Of a stretch of DNA of 54,379 nt, positions 36,604 through 46,419 are shown piece by piece. Every line of letters starts with the position of its first letter. The stretch's first letter is position 1. Origin of the DNA: Rhizobium sp. Q54 (lineage in GTDB: Bacteria; Pseudomonadota; Alphaproteobacteria; Rhizobiales; Xanthobacteraceae); NCBI GenBank assembly GCA_945861895.1, contig CAMAWF010000015.1, forward strand, positions 1 to 54,379. The letters run 5' to 3'. The notes beneath the pieces are model-generated. The model searched no databases, was not told the origin of the DNA, and saw only the letters and a program-made list of their open reading frames with translations. The position numbers and the translations under genes were made by a program.

Positions 36604-37680
36604 ATGGCCGCGACCGATTCTCTGCTGCCCGAACTGGAAGCCGTTATCCAGCACGGTTCCCCGCAGCGGCGCGCGGAGACGCTGCGGCGCGTCACCGGCC
36701 TGTTCCTCGACGGCGCCGGGCGATTCAACGACGAACATGTTGCGCTGTTCGACGATGTCATCGGCTGCCTGATCGAGGAGATCGAGGCCAAGGCGCTCGC
36801 CGAACTCGCCCAAAGCCTGGCGCCGATCGACAATGCGCCGAGCGGCGTGGTGCGGCGGCTGGCGAACGACGACGACATCGCGGTCGCCGGTCCGGTGCTC
36901 AAACGCTCGAAGCTCGCCGAGCCAGACCTGCTCGACATCGCCAAAACCAAAAGCCAGGCGCATCTGCTTGCGTTGTCCGGCCGCACCGGCATTGGCGTCG
37001 CCATCACCGACGTTCTCGTGCATCGCGGCGATCGCGAAGTTGCGCGCGGCGTCGCGACCAATCGGGATGCGCGCCTGTCGGAGAGCGCCTTCACCGCGCT
37101 GGTCAAGCGCGCCGCGCAGGACGGCGTGCTGGCGGAGAAAGTCGGCATGCGCACGGATATTCCCCCGCGCCTGTTCCGCGAATTACTGCTGCAGGCCACG
37201 GAAGTCGTGCAGAAGCGTCTGCTGGCGCAGGCCAAGCCGAAGACGCAGGCCGAAGTCCGCCGCGTGCTCGCCAGGGTTTCCGGCGAGGTCGGCGTCAAAG
37301 CCGCGCCGCGCAATTATTCCGCCGCGCTTGCCGCCGTGCGCGCGCTGCACAAGGAAGGCAAGCTCGGCGAAAGCGAGCTTGCCGAATTCGCCAAGACGGG
37401 AAAATACGAGGAAACCGTCGCGGCAATGGCGATGCTCAGCGCGGTGCCGGTCGAGGTCGTGGAACGGCTGATGAGCGGCGAGCAGCCCGATCCGGTGTTG
37501 ATCCTTGGCCGCGCCGCCGGATTCGGCTGGCCGACGGTGAGCGCCATGATCTCTGCGCGGCCAGTCGGCAAGAGTGCGGCGAGCCAGCTCGATGCGGCGC
37601 GGGAAAATTTCGAGAAACTGACGGCGCCGACCGCCCAGCGCGTGGTGCGGTTCTGGCAAGTGCGTCAGGGCACGGGCTAA
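36604..37680 (+). CDS. DUF2336 protein
   Basis: A 358-residue alpha-helical protein of the DUF2336 family, which is widespread in alphaproteobacteria and of unknown function. The repeats look HEAT-like: helices such as FDDVIGCLIEEIEAKALAEL, LAEPDLLDIAKTKSQAHLLA and VAITDVLVHRGDREVARGV. AGGA lies 7 bp before the ATG. It is divergent from rimP and convergent with trmB. A 6-bp inverted repeat GGCTGT/ACAGCC (36560-36584) upstream could be a control site. Confidence 0.85.
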   Translation: MAATDSLLPELEAVIQHGSPQRRAETLRRVTGLFLDGAGRFNDEHVALFDDVIGCLIEEIEAKALAELAQSLAPIDNAPSGVVRRLANDDDIAVAGPVLKRSKLAEPDLLDIAKTKSQAHLLALSGRTGIGVAITDVLVHRGDREVARGVATNRDARLSESAFTALVKRAAQDGVLAEKVGMRTDIPPRLFRELLLQATEVVQKRLLAQAKPKTQAEVRRVLARVSGEVGVKAAPRNYSAALAAVRALHKEGKLGESELAEFAKTGKYEETVAAMAMLSAVPVEVVERLMSGEQPDPVLILGRAAGFGWPTVSAMISARPVGKSAASQLDAARENFEKLTAPTAQRVVRFWQVRQGTG

Positions 37681-37701
37681 ACCCACCTCACTTGCGGCAA
37701 A

Positions 37702-38391
37702 TCACTTGCGGCGAAAAATCAGATAGCAGGGCACGCGCCCTTCGCGCTTGGCTTTGGCCTCGTAGCGCGTGCCGCCGAACCCATCCCAGGCTTTGCGCCA
37801 ATCGTCGGCGCGCTCGGCGGTCCAATCGAAATCCGGCGAACGCGCGACGCATGCAAGCGTCCAGGCGGCGTAATCGGCAATGTCGGTGACAAAACGCAAT
37901 TCGCCGCCGCGGCGCAGGATTCTGGCGAGCGCAATAAGCGTGGCGTCTTGTATGAATCGCCGCTTCCAATGCCGCCGCTTCGGCCAGGGGTCGGGATAAA
38001 GCAGATCGATGCGCGCGAGCGAGCCAGGCGGCAGCCAGCCAATCAGTTGCATGGCGTCGCCGAAATAAAGCCGGATGTTGCCGAGCTGTTGCGCCTCGAT
38101 GGCCGCGAGCGCCTTGGCCATGGCATTGACGAATGCATCGCTGCCGATGAATCCGCTGCGTGGATTCTCGCGCGCCTGCGCGACGAGATGCTCGGCCCCG
38201 CCAAAGCCTATTTCCAGCCGGACATCATCGAGCGCGGGCGCAAACAAATCGCGAAGATCGGCAGGCGCAGCTTTGCCGGTGGCGACCGCAAGCCGCGGCA
38301 ACAGCGTATCGAACAGCGCGGCCTGATGCGGGCGCAGCTTCTTGCCCTTGCGCCGGCCGAAAAAGGCACGTTGATATTCATGAGTTGTCAT
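37702..38391 (-). CDS. trmB: tRNA (guanine-46-N7)-methyltransferase
   Basis: TrmB, 229 residues, makes m7G46 in the variable loop of tRNA using SAM. Typical parts are LEIGFGGAEHLVAQA, FIGSDAFVNAMAKAL, and IDLLYPDPWPKRRHWKRRF with the PDPWPK motif that binds the tRNA/SAM site. It is the second gene after metK, which makes its SAM; a palindromic repeat lies between. It starts METTHEY-like as MTTHEYQRAFFGRRKGKKL. Confidence 0.95.
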   Translation of the reverse strand: MTTHEYQRAFFGRRKGKKLRPHQAALFDTLLPRLAVATGKAAPADLRDLFAPALDDVRLEIGFGGAEHLVAQARENPRSGFIGSDAFVNAMAKALAAIEAQQLGNIRLYFGDAMQLIGWLPPGSLARIDLLYPDPWPKRRHWKRRFIQDATLIALARILRRGGELRFVTDIADYAAWTLACVARSPDFDWTAERADDWRKAWDGFGGTRYEAKAKREGRVPCYLIFRRK

Positions 38392-38396
38392 TCGTC

Positions 38397-38478
38397 GTCA
38401 TGCCCGCGCTCGTCGCGGGCATCCACGTCTTTGCGACACTATGAAGACGTGGATGGCCGGGACAAGCCCGGCCATGAC
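38397..38478. repeat. Palindromic repeat between metK and trmB
   Basis: GTCATGCCCGCGCTC and the mirrored CCCGGCCATGAC bound two hairpins, and CCACGTCTT / AAGACGTGG pairs the inner ends. The whole folds into one long hairpin and could separate metK from trmB expression. Confidence 0.85.
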
Positions 38479-38485
38479 GAAAAAC

Positions 38486-39760
38486 TTACCGCACCGCGCG
38501 TTTGATGGCGTCGGCGAGATCGGTCTTTTCCCACGAAAAACCGCCGTCCTTGTCGGGCGCGCGGCCGAAATGGCCGTAAGCGGCGGTGCGGCGGTAGATT
38601 GGTCGGTTGAGCTTGAGCGTGCGGCGGATATTGGTCGGTGTCAGGCGGAAGAGTTCGGGCAACACCTTCTCCAGCTTCTTCTCATCGACCTTGCCGGTGC
38701 CGTGCGTATCGACCAGCACCGACATCGGGTCGGCGACGCCGATCGCATAGGCCACCTGGATCGTGCAGCGTTCGGCGAGGCCGGCGGCGACCACGTTCTT
38801 GGCGAGATAGCGCGTGGCATAGGCGGCGGAACGGTCGACCTTGGTCGGGTCTTTGCCGGAGAACGCGCCGCCGCCGTGCGGGGCGTATCCGCCGTAAGTA
38901 TCGACGATGATCTTGCGGCCGGTCAGCCCGCAATCGCCGTCGGGGCCGCCGATGACGAAATTGCCGGTCGGGTTGACCAGGAAGTCGGACGGCTTTTTCG
39001 GCATCCAGCCTTTCGGCAGCGCCGAGGCGACCGCGTCCTCGATCAGATCCTTGACCATGCCCGGCGTGTATTTCTTGCCGTTGCGGGTGTTCGCGTTGTG
39101 CTGGGTGGAGACCACGACCTTGGTGCAGCCGACCGCTTTGCCGTCGATATATTGCACCGTCACCTGGCTCTTGGCGTCCGGCTGCAAATCGAACAATTGC
39201 CCCGAGCGGCGCTTGTCGGAGAGCACTTTGAGAATTTTGTGCGCGAAATAAATCGGCGCCGGCATGAACGAGCCCTTCTCGTAGACCTCGCTCTCGGTGC
39301 AGGCAAAACCGAACATCATACCCTGGTCGCCCGCGCCTTCCTCCTCGCCGCTCTTTTTCTTCTTGGCGTTGACGCCCATGGCGATGTCGGGTGACTGGCC
39401 GTGCAGCAGCACTTCGACGTCGGCGCCGTAGTAGGAAAATCCGTCCTGGTCGTAGCCGATGTCCTTCACCACGCCGCGCGCGATGTCGGTAATCAATTCG
39501 CGATCGATCACGGCGCGGCCGCCATGCTTGTGGAACAGCGGCGCCTGGCCGCGGCCTTCGCCGGCGATGACGATCTTGTTGGTGGTGGTGAGCGTCTCGC
39601 AGCCGAGCCGGGTATTGACCTGGCTGTCGTCGGCGATGCCGAGCTTGATGTCGTTGGCGAGGAATGCGTCGAGAATGGCGTCCGAAATCTGGTCGCACAC
39701 CTTGTCGGGGTGGCCCTCGGACACGGATTCGCTGGTGAAGAGAGAACTCTTGCGGGGCAC
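38486..39760 (-). CDS. metK: S-adenosylmethionine synthetase
   Basis: MetK, about 424 residues, makes SAM from methionine and ATP. It has [18 protein letters not shown] with the ATP-binding His, [12 protein letters not shown], and [19 protein letters not shown] with the P-loop-like GGGAFSGKD. The start is taken as GTG 39760, with GAGGAG 9 bp upstream; an in-frame ATG at 39802 would add 14 residues and would place the ribosome binding site inside the gene. An insertion [12 protein letters not shown] in the middle is common in rhizobial MetK. An inverted repeat directly upstream could regulate translation. Confidence 0.96.
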   Translation of the reverse strand: MPRKSSLFTSESVSEGHPDKVCDQISDAILDAFLANDIKLGIADDSQVNTRLGCETLTTTNKIVIAGEGRGQAPLFHKHGGRAVIDRELITDIARGVVKDIGYDQDGFSYYGADVEVLLHGQSPDIAMGVNAKKKKSGEEEGAGDQGMMFGFACTESEVYEKGSFMPAPIYFAHKILKVLSDKRRSGQLFDLQPDAKSQVTVQYIDGKAVGCTKVVVSTQHNANTRNGKKYTPGMVKDLIEDAVASALPKGWMPKKPSDFLVNPTGNFVIGGPDGDCGLTGRKIIVDTYGGYAPHGGGAFSGKDPTKVDRSAAYATRYLAKNVVAAGLAERCTIQVAYAIGVADPMSVLVDTHGTGKVDEKKLEKVLPELFRLTPTNIRRTLKLNRPIYRRTAAYGHFGRAPDKDGGFSWEKTDLADAIKRAVR

Positions 39761-39796
39761 TGGCGTAACTCCTCGCCTTGGCGCGGCTTTACGCCA
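39761..39796 (-). promoter_or_regulatory. Inverted repeat enclosing the metK ribosome binding site
   Basis: On the minus strand TGGCGTAA (39789-39796) and TTACGCCA (39761-39768) are perfect complements with a 20-base loop, and GAGGAG (39769-39774) sits at the inner edge. The second arm abuts the GTG start. Folding would hide the start region. It is in the place of SAM-sensing elements of alphaproteobacterial metK, but I do not recognise a known riboswitch. Confidence 0.45.
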
Positions 39797-39914
39797 CGTC
39801 ATCGAATTTCGAGGTGTTTCTTGCAGTGTCCCCGGGCGAGGTCAAGATGCGGGCAGGGGTGGGCAATAGTCTTGAGGAGATTGGGAGAAATCGGATCGAT
39901 TGGGCGAAACTGGG

Positions 39915-40325
39915 TCAGTCCTTTTCTTCGCCGACCATCTGCTCGACCAATTCGACAATGCGCCGCCGCAGCTTGGGGTTCTTGATCCGCATGAACGACT
40001 TGGTCAGCGACAGTCCGTCGGAGGTGGCGAGGAAGTCGGAGACATAAGCCGGCGACGGCGCCTCGCTCATCCCGCTCGCGCTCTGGCCCGGCAGCAGCGG
40101 CGCACCCTCGAAGAAAAATGAAACCGGAACTTGCAGGATGTGGGAAATTTGCTGCAACCGGCTGGCGCCGATGCGGTTGGTGCCTTTTTCGTATTTCTGC
40201 ACCTGCTGAAAGGTCAGGTCGAGCGCGTCGCCCAGCTTCTCTTGACTCATCCCCAGCATCATCCGGCGCATGCGCACGCGCGAGCCGACATGCTTGTCAA
40301 TGGGGTTAGGTGTCTTCTTGGCCAT
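39915..40325 (-). CDS. XRE-family helix-turn-helix regulator
   Basis: A 136-residue Cro/CI-type regulator. The HTH is at about residues 14-68, with RVRMRRMMLGMSQEKLGDAL, TFQQVQKYEKGTNRIGASRL and HILQVPVSFFFEG. The C-terminal part (KSFMRIKNPKLRRRIVELVEQM) is helical. The family is common in rhizobia (PhrR-like). It lies between lnt and metK. AAGGAGG and GGAGA precede the ATG. Its targets are unknown; it could regulate metK downstream. Confidence 0.9.
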   Translation of the reverse strand: MAKKTPNPIDKHVGSRVRMRRMMLGMSQEKLGDALDLTFQQVQKYEKGTNRIGASRLQQISHILQVPVSFFFEGAPLLPGQSASGMSEAPSPAYVSDFLATSDGLSLTKSFMRIKNPKLRRRIVELVEQMVGEEKD

Positions 40326-40567
40326 AACGATCTCCTATGCCTCCTTTTTAAGCTGTAATGGCCATACTTGATGGACGAACGCAATCCGTGATTTGCCCGC
40401 GATCGTTTATTAGTGTCAAAGAAATATGAAAATTAGTTCGAATTAGTATTTAATTGGAACGGTTTGGTATCGACCGCCCGCGCGATTTTGCGTCCGCAAT
40501 TTGCGATCCGCACATGCCGGCGCTGGTTTTCAATTTGCATTTTCGAGGTTTGGCGCAACCTGCGCGT
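40326..40567. other. AT-rich intergenic region upstream of the HTH gene
   Basis: This 242-bp gap between lnt and the HTH gene holds no gene I can support. It contains an AT-rich stretch (40406-40457), striking in this high-GC window, with a TTCGAA centre and the direct repeat AATTAG (40432-40437 and 40441-40446). On the minus strand TTGACA occurs near 40414-40419, a possible -35 for the HTH gene. Confidence 0.4.
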
Positions 40568-42163
40568 TTATTTCGCGCGCATACGTGCGCGGCCAACGGT
40601 TATGAGGCTGATAACCAAAAGTATGATGAGTGCGGCATCGCCCACCCGCACGAAAGCGGTCGGGGCCAGCGCCCGCGGCAACGGCGAATCGAGAATACCC
40701 TCGGTTCCCAGCGGCAACGCCTTGACGATGCGGCCGAGCGGATCGATCACCGCGGAAATGCCGGTATTGGCCGCGCGCACCAGCGGAAGCCCCTCCTCGA
40801 TGGCGCGCACGCGCGCCTGCTGCAAATGCTGGTAAGGCCCGGTGCTGTTGCCGAACCATCCGTCATTGGTGAGATTGATCAGCCAGCCCGGCCGCTCGCC
40901 GCGCGGAACGGCGGCGCCTGGGAAGATGATCTCGTAGCAGATCAGCGGCAGGAAGCTGGGCGTTCGCGCTATCGTCATGCTACGGCGGCGGGCGCCGGGA
41001 ATAAAACCGCCTTGCACCTTGGTGAGCTGCATGAGCCCGGCATGTTCGAGCAATTGCTGGAACGGCAGATATTCGCCGAACGGCACCAGATGCACTTTGT
41101 CGTAGATGCCGAGGATCGAGCCGGCATGGTCGATCACATAGATTGAATTGTAGGCGCGCGAGATGCTGGCGTTGGATGCCGATTCGGGCGCGCGAATAGC
41201 GCCGGTGATCAGCACCGTGCCTGGCGGCAGCAGTTGCGTGATCTGCGCCAGCGCATCGGCTTCGCGCGTGAGAAAAAATGGAAATGCCGATTCCGGCCAG
41301 ATCAGATGGGTCGCATCGCGCACGCCGCTCGATTGCGGCCCGGTGGCGCGATCCGACAGCTGGATATAGCGGTCCATCACCTGCTGCTTGGCGGCGTAAT
41401 TGAATTTCACGTCCTGCTGCAAATTGGGCTGCATGATGCGCAGCCGCACGCCGTCGACGAAGCCGGTCGGATGAGTTTGCAGCCGCATCGCGCCATAGCC
41501 GGCAAGTGCTGCCAGCACGACCAGACCCAGGATCGGCGTACGCCAGGGGTTCGGCGTGTCCGCGCGCTCGTCCGCCAGCACGGCCGGGCTCGCGAACACC
41601 GCCACCGCGATGAAAGTCAGTCCCCAAAGGCCGAGCAGCGAAGCGCTTTGCGCCAGCGCCAGCGGCTGCGTTAGCGCGTAGCCGTAAGTGTTCCAGGGAA
41701 AACCGGTGAGTACATGGCCGCGCAGCCATTCGGCGGCTGTCAGGGCGGCGGCCAGCGCCAGCACACGCGCCGGCCCGCGCACCCAGATCAGCCGGGCGAA
41801 ACCGAGCCCGGCCGCGGTGAACAGCGCAAGTCCCGCCGGCAGTGCGGTGACCGCAAGCGGCAGTAGCCAGCCGAATGTCTTGGCGTCGACCAGAAACGCA
41901 TAGCCGACCCAATAGAGACCGGCGAGAAAATAACCGAAACCGAACCACCAGCCGGCGGCGGCCGCGGTCATTGCGCCGCTCCATCGCCCGGCGGCCGCGC
42001 CGTCGGTGAGCCAGACCAGGACCGGGAAGGTGACAAAAAGAACCGGCCAGGCATTGAACGGCGCCAGCGCCAGCACCGATGCGGCGCCGGCCAGAAATGC
42101 AATCGCCGCGCGCCGCCATCCGTAAGCGAGCACGATCGAATAAGCGAGGCGGGTCAGTGTCAC
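40568..42163 (-). CDS. lnt: Apolipoprotein N-acyltransferase
   Basis: Lnt, 531 residues, adds the third acyl chain to the N-terminal cysteine of lipoproteins in the inner membrane. Six or more membrane helices (1-225) are followed by a nitrilase-like periplasmic domain. The catalytic triad is E291 (LIWPESAFPF), K356 (YDKVHLVPFGEYLP) and C409 (PLICYEIIFP). A final helix closes the protein. The GTG start overlaps the corC stop by 4 bp (GTGA). Confidence 0.96.
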   Translation of the reverse strand: MTLTRLAYSIVLAYGWRRAAIAFLAGAASVLALAPFNAWPVLFVTFPVLVWLTDGAAAGRWSGAMTAAAAGWWFGFGYFLAGLYWVGYAFLVDAKTFGWLLPLAVTALPAGLALFTAAGLGFARLIWVRGPARVLALAAALTAAEWLRGHVLTGFPWNTYGYALTQPLALAQSASLLGLWGLTFIAVAVFASPAVLADERADTPNPWRTPILGLVVLAALAGYGAMRLQTHPTGFVDGVRLRIMQPNLQQDVKFNYAAKQQVMDRYIQLSDRATGPQSSGVRDATHLIWPESAFPFFLTREADALAQITQLLPPGTVLITGAIRAPESASNASISRAYNSIYVIDHAGSILGIYDKVHLVPFGEYLPFQQLLEHAGLMQLTKVQGGFIPGARRRSMTIARTPSFLPLICYEIIFPGAAVPRGERPGWLINLTNDGWFGNSTGPYQHLQQARVRAIEEGLPLVRAANTGISAVIDPLGRIVKALPLGTEGILDSPLPRALAPTAFVRVGDAALIILLVISLITVGRARMRAK

Positions 42164-43326
42164 GGGCTTGGCGTCGATTTGGGAGCGGCGCCGGACGAAG
42201 GCGTGCCGGCATCGCTGCGGCTTGACGCTTCGTCGGAAATGGAAGGCGCAGCCACTCCCGCCAGAACCGCGTCGGGCTCGCGCCGCTTGCCCTCGCGCGG
42301 CCGCAGGCGGCGGTCCTTGACGCGATAGATGCGCACGCGCTTGACCCGGCGCGGGTCGGCATCGAGCACTTCGATCTCGATCTGCCCGGGCCCGGGCACC
42401 AGCTCGCCGCGCACCGGCACGCGGCCGGCCTGCACCACCAGATAGCCGCCGATGGTATCGACCTCTTCCGCCACTTCGCCGACATCGAAGTCGGCGCCCA
42501 CGATCCGGGTCACGTCGCCGAGGCTGGCGCGCGCATCGGCGATGAAGGAATCGTCCGGCTGGTGCACCACGTCGGGCAGTTCGTCCTCATCGTGCTCGTC
42601 GGCAATATCGCCGACAATCTGCTCGACGATATCTTCCATCGAAATGAGACCGTCGGTGCCGCCATATTCGTCGACCACGAGCGCCAGATGAATCCGCGTC
42701 GCCTGCATCCGCGTCAACAGATCGATGGCCTGCATCGACGGCGGAATGAAAAGCATTTCGCGCACGATCTTGGTGGTGGACAGCGGCATCGAGAGATCGA
42801 TCGATTTGAGATCGAGGCCGGCCGGGTAGGGTTTTTTGCGTTTGGCGTTTTTCTCCGGGCTCACCGCCGCGCGCGACGTCATGAAGCCGATCAGGTCGCG
42901 GATATGGACCATGCCGATGGGATCGTCGAGCGTGTCGTTGTAGACGACGAGGCGCGAATGTCCGGCGCCCTCGAACACGCGCACCAATTCACCCAGCGCT
43001 ATCTCCTGCTGCACCGCCACGATGTCGGCGCGCGGCACCCGCACGTCGGCGACGCGGCGCTCGCGCAGGCCGAGGATGTTCTTGAGCATCGCGCTTTCCA
43101 CCGGCGAGAAACCGGTTTCGCCCGGCCGCCCGGCGTCGAGCACGTCCTTCAAATCCGAGCGGATCGATCCCGATTTCCAGCCGAACAGCGCACGCAGCGC
43201 GCGACCGAGCCAGCCCTCGCCATCGCGCGCCACTTCGCTCGGGCGCGGCACCAGAACCGGAAGATTTTTCGGCTCGAATGCCGTGCCGGAAGTCTCGCTG
43301 GAACTCGGAGAATCGCTGTCGGGCAT
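42160..43326 (-). CDS. corC: CorC/TlyC-type hemolysin-like CBS domain protein
   Basis: A 388-residue protein with a charged N-terminus, two CBS domains (about 95-230; VRVPRADIVAVQQE, HSRLVVYNDTLDDPIGMVHI, MQATRIHLALVVDEYGGTDG) and a C-terminal CorC/HlyC transporter-associated domain (about 250-335). It may help magnesium/cobalt efflux or envelope integrity; the name hemolysin is historical. The last 40 residues are Ser/Pro-rich. The phoH-ybeY-corC-lnt order is widely conserved. Confidence 0.92.
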   Translation of the reverse strand: MPDSDSPSSSETSGTAFEPKNLPVLVPRPSEVARDGEGWLGRALRALFGWKSGSIRSDLKDVLDAGRPGETGFSPVESAMLKNILGLRERRVADVRVPRADIVAVQQEIALGELVRVFEGAGHSRLVVYNDTLDDPIGMVHIRDLIGFMTSRAAVSPEKNAKRKKPYPAGLDLKSIDLSMPLSTTKIVREMLFIPPSMQAIDLLTRMQATRIHLALVVDEYGGTDGLISMEDIVEQIVGDIADEHDEDELPDVVHQPDDSFIADARASLGDVTRIVGADFDVGEVAEEVDTIGGYLVVQAGRVPVRGELVPGPGQIEIEVLDADPRRVKRVRIYRVKDRRLRPREGKRREPDAVLAGVAAPSISDEASSRSDAGTPSSGAAPKSTPSP

Positions 43327-43343
43327 GGGCCTATTGTAGGGGA

Positions 43344-43850
43344 TTAGAGCGCGCCCGGATCGCGCGCGAGATAGGGATCGGGCACGTCGAGCCGCGCAAG
43401 GATGGCTTGTTCCAGCCGTTCCATTGCTCGCGCATCGCGGTCGTTTTCGTGATCGTAGTCCATCAGATGCAGAAACCCATGCACGGCAAGATGAGCGAGA
43501 TGATGCAGAAACGGTATGCCTTGCGCGGCGGCCTCGCTCGCGACCGTCTCATGCGCGATCACGATATCGCCGAGCAGCGCCAGGGTGCCGGCGGCAGGCG
43601 GTTGCTTCACCGGAAACGACAGCACATTGGTCGGCGCATCGATGCCGCGCCAATCGCGGTTGAGCGCGCGTACGGCCTCGTCGTCGGCGAGCACGACGGC
43701 GAGTTCGATATTTTTAGTTGCCAGCGCCGCGGCGGCTGCGATGACTGCGCTGCGCACGACGGCTTCGGCTTCGGCCTGCCAGAGCGGCGAATGCACGAGG
43801 ATATCGATCGACGGCGCCGCGTGCGTTCGCCCGGCGGTGGACGGTTTCAT
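43344..43850 (-). CDS. ybeY: YbeY, rRNA maturation endoribonuclease
   Basis: A zinc-dependent endoribonuclease of 168 residues involved in 16S rRNA 3' end maturation and 70S quality control. The metal-binding motif HGFLHLMDYDHEND gives H124, H128 and H134, the H3XH5XH pattern. NVLSFP and GDIVIAHETV are also typical. Its start overlaps the phoH stop by 4 bp. Confidence 0.96.
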   Translation of the reverse strand: MKPSTAGRTHAAPSIDILVHSPLWQAEAEAVVRSAVIAAAAALATKNIELAVVLADDEAVRALNRDWRGIDAPTNVLSFPVKQPPAAGTLALLGDIVIAHETVASEAAAQGIPFLHHLAHLAVHGFLHLMDYDHENDRDARAMERLEQAILARLDVPDPYLARDPGAL

Positions 43851-44884
43851 CCTTTGCCCTCGCGCGGGCGCACCGGCGCCGCCCGGTCGTAGGCCGCCAC
43901 GATGCGCGAGACCAATTCGTGGCGGATCACGTCCTCATGGGTGAAGGTGGCGTAGCCGATGCCCTCGGTGCCGGCGAGCAGCCGCAACGCTTCGGCGAGG
44001 CCCGAACTTTGGCCAGGCGGCAGATCCACCTGGCTCGGATCGCCGGTCACCATCATGCGGCTGTTCTCGCCCAGCCGGGTCAAGAACATCTTCATCTGCA
44101 TCGAGGTGGTGTTTTGCGCCTCGTCGAGGATGACGGCGGCATTGGCGAGCGTGCGCCCGCGCATGAAGGCGAGCGGTGCGATCTCGATTTCGCCGGCTTG
44201 CAGCGCGCGCTCGACGATGCGCGCATCCATCAGGTCGTAAAGCGCGTCGTAGATCGGACGCAGATAAGGATCGACCTTCTCGCGCATGTCGCCGGGCAGG
44301 AATCCCAGCCGCTCGCCGGCCTCCACCGCCGGCCGCGACAGGATGATGCGGTCGACTTCCTTGCGCTCGAACAATTGGATGGCATAGGCGACCGCCAGCC
44401 AGGTCTTGCCGGTTCCGGCCGGGCCGGTGCCGAACACCAGCGCATGGCGGCGCAGCGCGCGGATATAGACGTCCTGCGCGGCGGTGCGCGCGCGCACCGG
44501 ACGCTTGCGCAGATTGATCTCCTCGAAATTCGGCCGCGCGGTCGCCGGATCGAAGTCGAACAGCGAGCCTTGCGCCAGCGCCTGACGGATTGCGCCTTCC
44601 ACGTCGCCGGCGACCAGTTCGGCGCCCTGCTTCAATTGCTCGTACAGCCCTTCCAGCACGCGCCGCGCCATCGCGCAGGCGTCGCGTGAGCCTTCGACGG
44701 TGACGTGATTGCCGCGCTGGTCGGCGACGACGCCGAGGCGGCGCTCGATCAATGCTAGATTTTGTCCGTATTGCCCGAACAGCATGGACGCGAGCCGGTT
44801 GTCGTCGAACGCCAGCACGATCTGCGTCGTCGCGGTTTCTTCGGACGTGGCCGCGGCGGGGATCACGGGATCAGACTTTCGCAA
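43847..44884 (-). CDS. phoH: PhoH-family ATPase
   Basis: A PhoH-like P-loop ATPase of about 345 residues, with Walker A FGTGPAGTGKTWLAVA, ILSRPAVEAGERLGFLPGDM and Walker B VILDEAQNTT followed by GDPSQVDLP. It works with YbeY in RNA metabolism. The start is taken as TTG 44884, 8 bp after a strong AGGAGG (44893-44898) at the end of miaB; this leaves a 4-bp gap after miaB. ATG 44908 and 44932 are in frame but lie inside miaB. Confidence 0.94.
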   Translation of the reverse strand: MRKSDPVIPAAATSEETATTQIVLAFDDNRLASMLFGQYGQNLALIERRLGVVADQRGNHVTVEGSRDACAMARRVLEGLYEQLKQGAELVAGDVEGAIRQALAQGSLFDFDPATARPNFEEINLRKRPVRARTAAQDVYIRALRRHALVFGTGPAGTGKTWLAVAYAIQLFERKEVDRIILSRPAVEAGERLGFLPGDMREKVDPYLRPIYDALYDLMDARIVERALQAGEIEIAPLAFMRGRTLANAAVILDEAQNTTSMQMKMFLTRLGENSRMMVTGDPSQVDLPPGQSSGLAEALRLLAGTEGIGYATFTHEDVIRHELVSRIVAAYDRAAPVRPREGKG

Positions 44885-44888
44885 CGGT

Positions 44889-46313
44889 TCAGCCTCCTGC
44901 TTGTGCATGTATCGGCGTAAGTATCGGCGCAAGTTCCGGTACGCGCGATGCAGCCGCCACAGGCGTTGCCTGGGCGAGCGTCCCGAACATGCTGGTGCCG
45001 ATCTCGGTGACGGTGACCGCCGCCACCTCGCCGATCAGCGCGCGCGGCGCCATCACCGGTATCGGTTGCAGATATGGCGAGCGGCCGACAATCTGGCCAG
45101 GCAGCCGGCCGGGCTTTTCGAACAGCACGTCGAATGTGCGCCCGAGGAATTGCGCGTTGAACGCCGCCTGGCTGCGCGCAACGGCGGCCTGCAAAATGCG
45201 CACCCGCTCGGTTTTCACCGCCTTGGGAACCTGATCCGGCATCACGGCGGCCGGCGTGCCCAGCCGCGGCGAAAATGCGAAACTGTACGCGCCGGCCAGC
45301 CCCACTTCGTCCACCAAGGCGAGCGTGGCGCGGAAATCTTCTTCGCTCTCGCCGGGGAAGCCGACGATGAAATCCGACGAGAAGGCAATATCGGGCCGCG
45401 CCGCGCGCAGCCGCGCGACGATGGCAAGATAATCCGCGCGCGTGTGGCGGCGGTTCATGGCGGCAAGAATGCGGTCGGAACCCGATTGCACCGGCAGATG
45501 CAGATGCGGCATCAGGCTCGGCAGCTCGCGATGCGCCGCGATCAGCGTGTCGTCGACATCGCGCGGATGGCTGGTGGTGTAGCGCAGCCGCGCGATCCCT
45601 GGAATCTCGGCGACGCGGTGCAGCAGATGCGCGAGCGTAGCGGGCCGCCCTTGCGCTCCCGCGCCGTGATAGGCGTTGACGTTCTGCCCGATCAAGGTGA
45701 CTTCGCGCACGCCCGCCGCCGCCAGCCGTTCCACTTCGGCGACGATCGCGGCGACCGAGCGCGAAACTTCAGTGCCGCGCGTATAAGGCACCACGCAGAA
45801 CGTGCAGAACTTGTCGCAGCCTTCCTGCACGGTGACGAAGGCGGACACGCCGCGCGCGCGGATCGCGTCGCGGGCCGGCGCCGCCAGCAGGTCGAATTTG
45901 TCCTCGACGGGAAATTCGGTATCGACCACCCGTTCGCCGCGCGCGGTGCGCGCCAGCAGTTCCGGCAGGCGATGATAATTTTGCGATCCGACCACGAGAT
46001 CGACCGCCTGCGCGCGGCGGATGATTTCCTTGCCTTCCGCCTGCGCGACGCAGCCGGCGACCGCGACCGTGATGCGGCGGCCGGTACGCGCGGCGTCCCG
46101 CTTGAGGTCGCGGATGCGGCCAAGCTCGGAATAGATTTTTTCCGAGGCCTTCTCGCGGATGTGACAGGTGTTGAGGATGATGAGATCGGCGTCTTCCAGC
46201 CGCGCGGTTTCGGCATAGCCGGCGGGCGCCAGCATGTCCGCCATACGATGGGAATCGTAGACGTTCATTTGGCAGCCGTAGGACTTGACGTGGACTTTGC
46301 GCGTTCCGTTCAT
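44889..46313 (-). CDS. miaB: MiaB, tRNA-2-methylthio-N6-isopentenyladenosine synthase
   Basis: A radical SAM methylthiotransferase of 474 residues acting on i6A37 of tRNA. The N-terminal UPF0004 domain carries [16 protein letters not shown] and [10 protein letters not shown], whose three cysteines bind the second cluster. The radical SAM motif CDKFCTFC holds the first cluster. A TRAM domain ends the protein. The start at 46313 is preferred; the in-frame extension [10 protein letters not shown] upstream is translated repeat. Confidence 0.96.
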   Translation of the reverse strand: MNGTRKVHVKSYGCQMNVYDSHRMADMLAPAGYAETARLEDADLIILNTCHIREKASEKIYSELGRIRDLKRDAARTGRRITVAVAGCVAQAEGKEIIRRAQAVDLVVGSQNYHRLPELLARTARGERVVDTEFPVEDKFDLLAAPARDAIRARGVSAFVTVQEGCDKFCTFCVVPYTRGTEVSRSVAAIVAEVERLAAAGVREVTLIGQNVNAYHGAGAQGRPATLAHLLHRVAEIPGIARLRYTTSHPRDVDDTLIAAHRELPSLMPHLHLPVQSGSDRILAAMNRRHTRADYLAIVARLRAARPDIAFSSDFIVGFPGESEEDFRATLALVDEVGLAGAYSFAFSPRLGTPAAVMPDQVPKAVKTERVRILQAAVARSQAAFNAQFLGRTFDVLFEKPGRLPGQIVGRSPYLQPIPVMAPRALIGEVAAVTVTEIGTSMFGTLAQATPVAAASRVPELAPILTPIHAQAGG

Positions 46314-46349
46314 GCCGCCTGTCGGGATCGGTCCGGGCCAACTTACCGC

Positions 46350-46376
46350 GTCATGGCCGGGCTTGTCCCGGTCATT
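46350..46376. repeat. Single palindromic repeat unit
   Basis: GTCATGGCCGGGCTTGTCCC plus GGTCATTCAT makes one hairpin of the family at 30621-30691. It lies in the 106-bp gap between plsC and miaB. Confidence 0.75.
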
Positions 46377-46419
46377 CATCTCGTTGAATCCATTGATATA
46401 TTTATTTCAGACCGCCGAC

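Noticed and set aside
40326-40567. A short gene in the AT-rich gap
   Set aside because: No frame with a start, ribosome binding site and credible protein; AT-rich promoter-like sequence only.
46314-46379. Longer N-terminus for MiaB
   Set aside because: [10 protein letters not shown] is also translated repeat; [17 protein letters not shown] is the family start.
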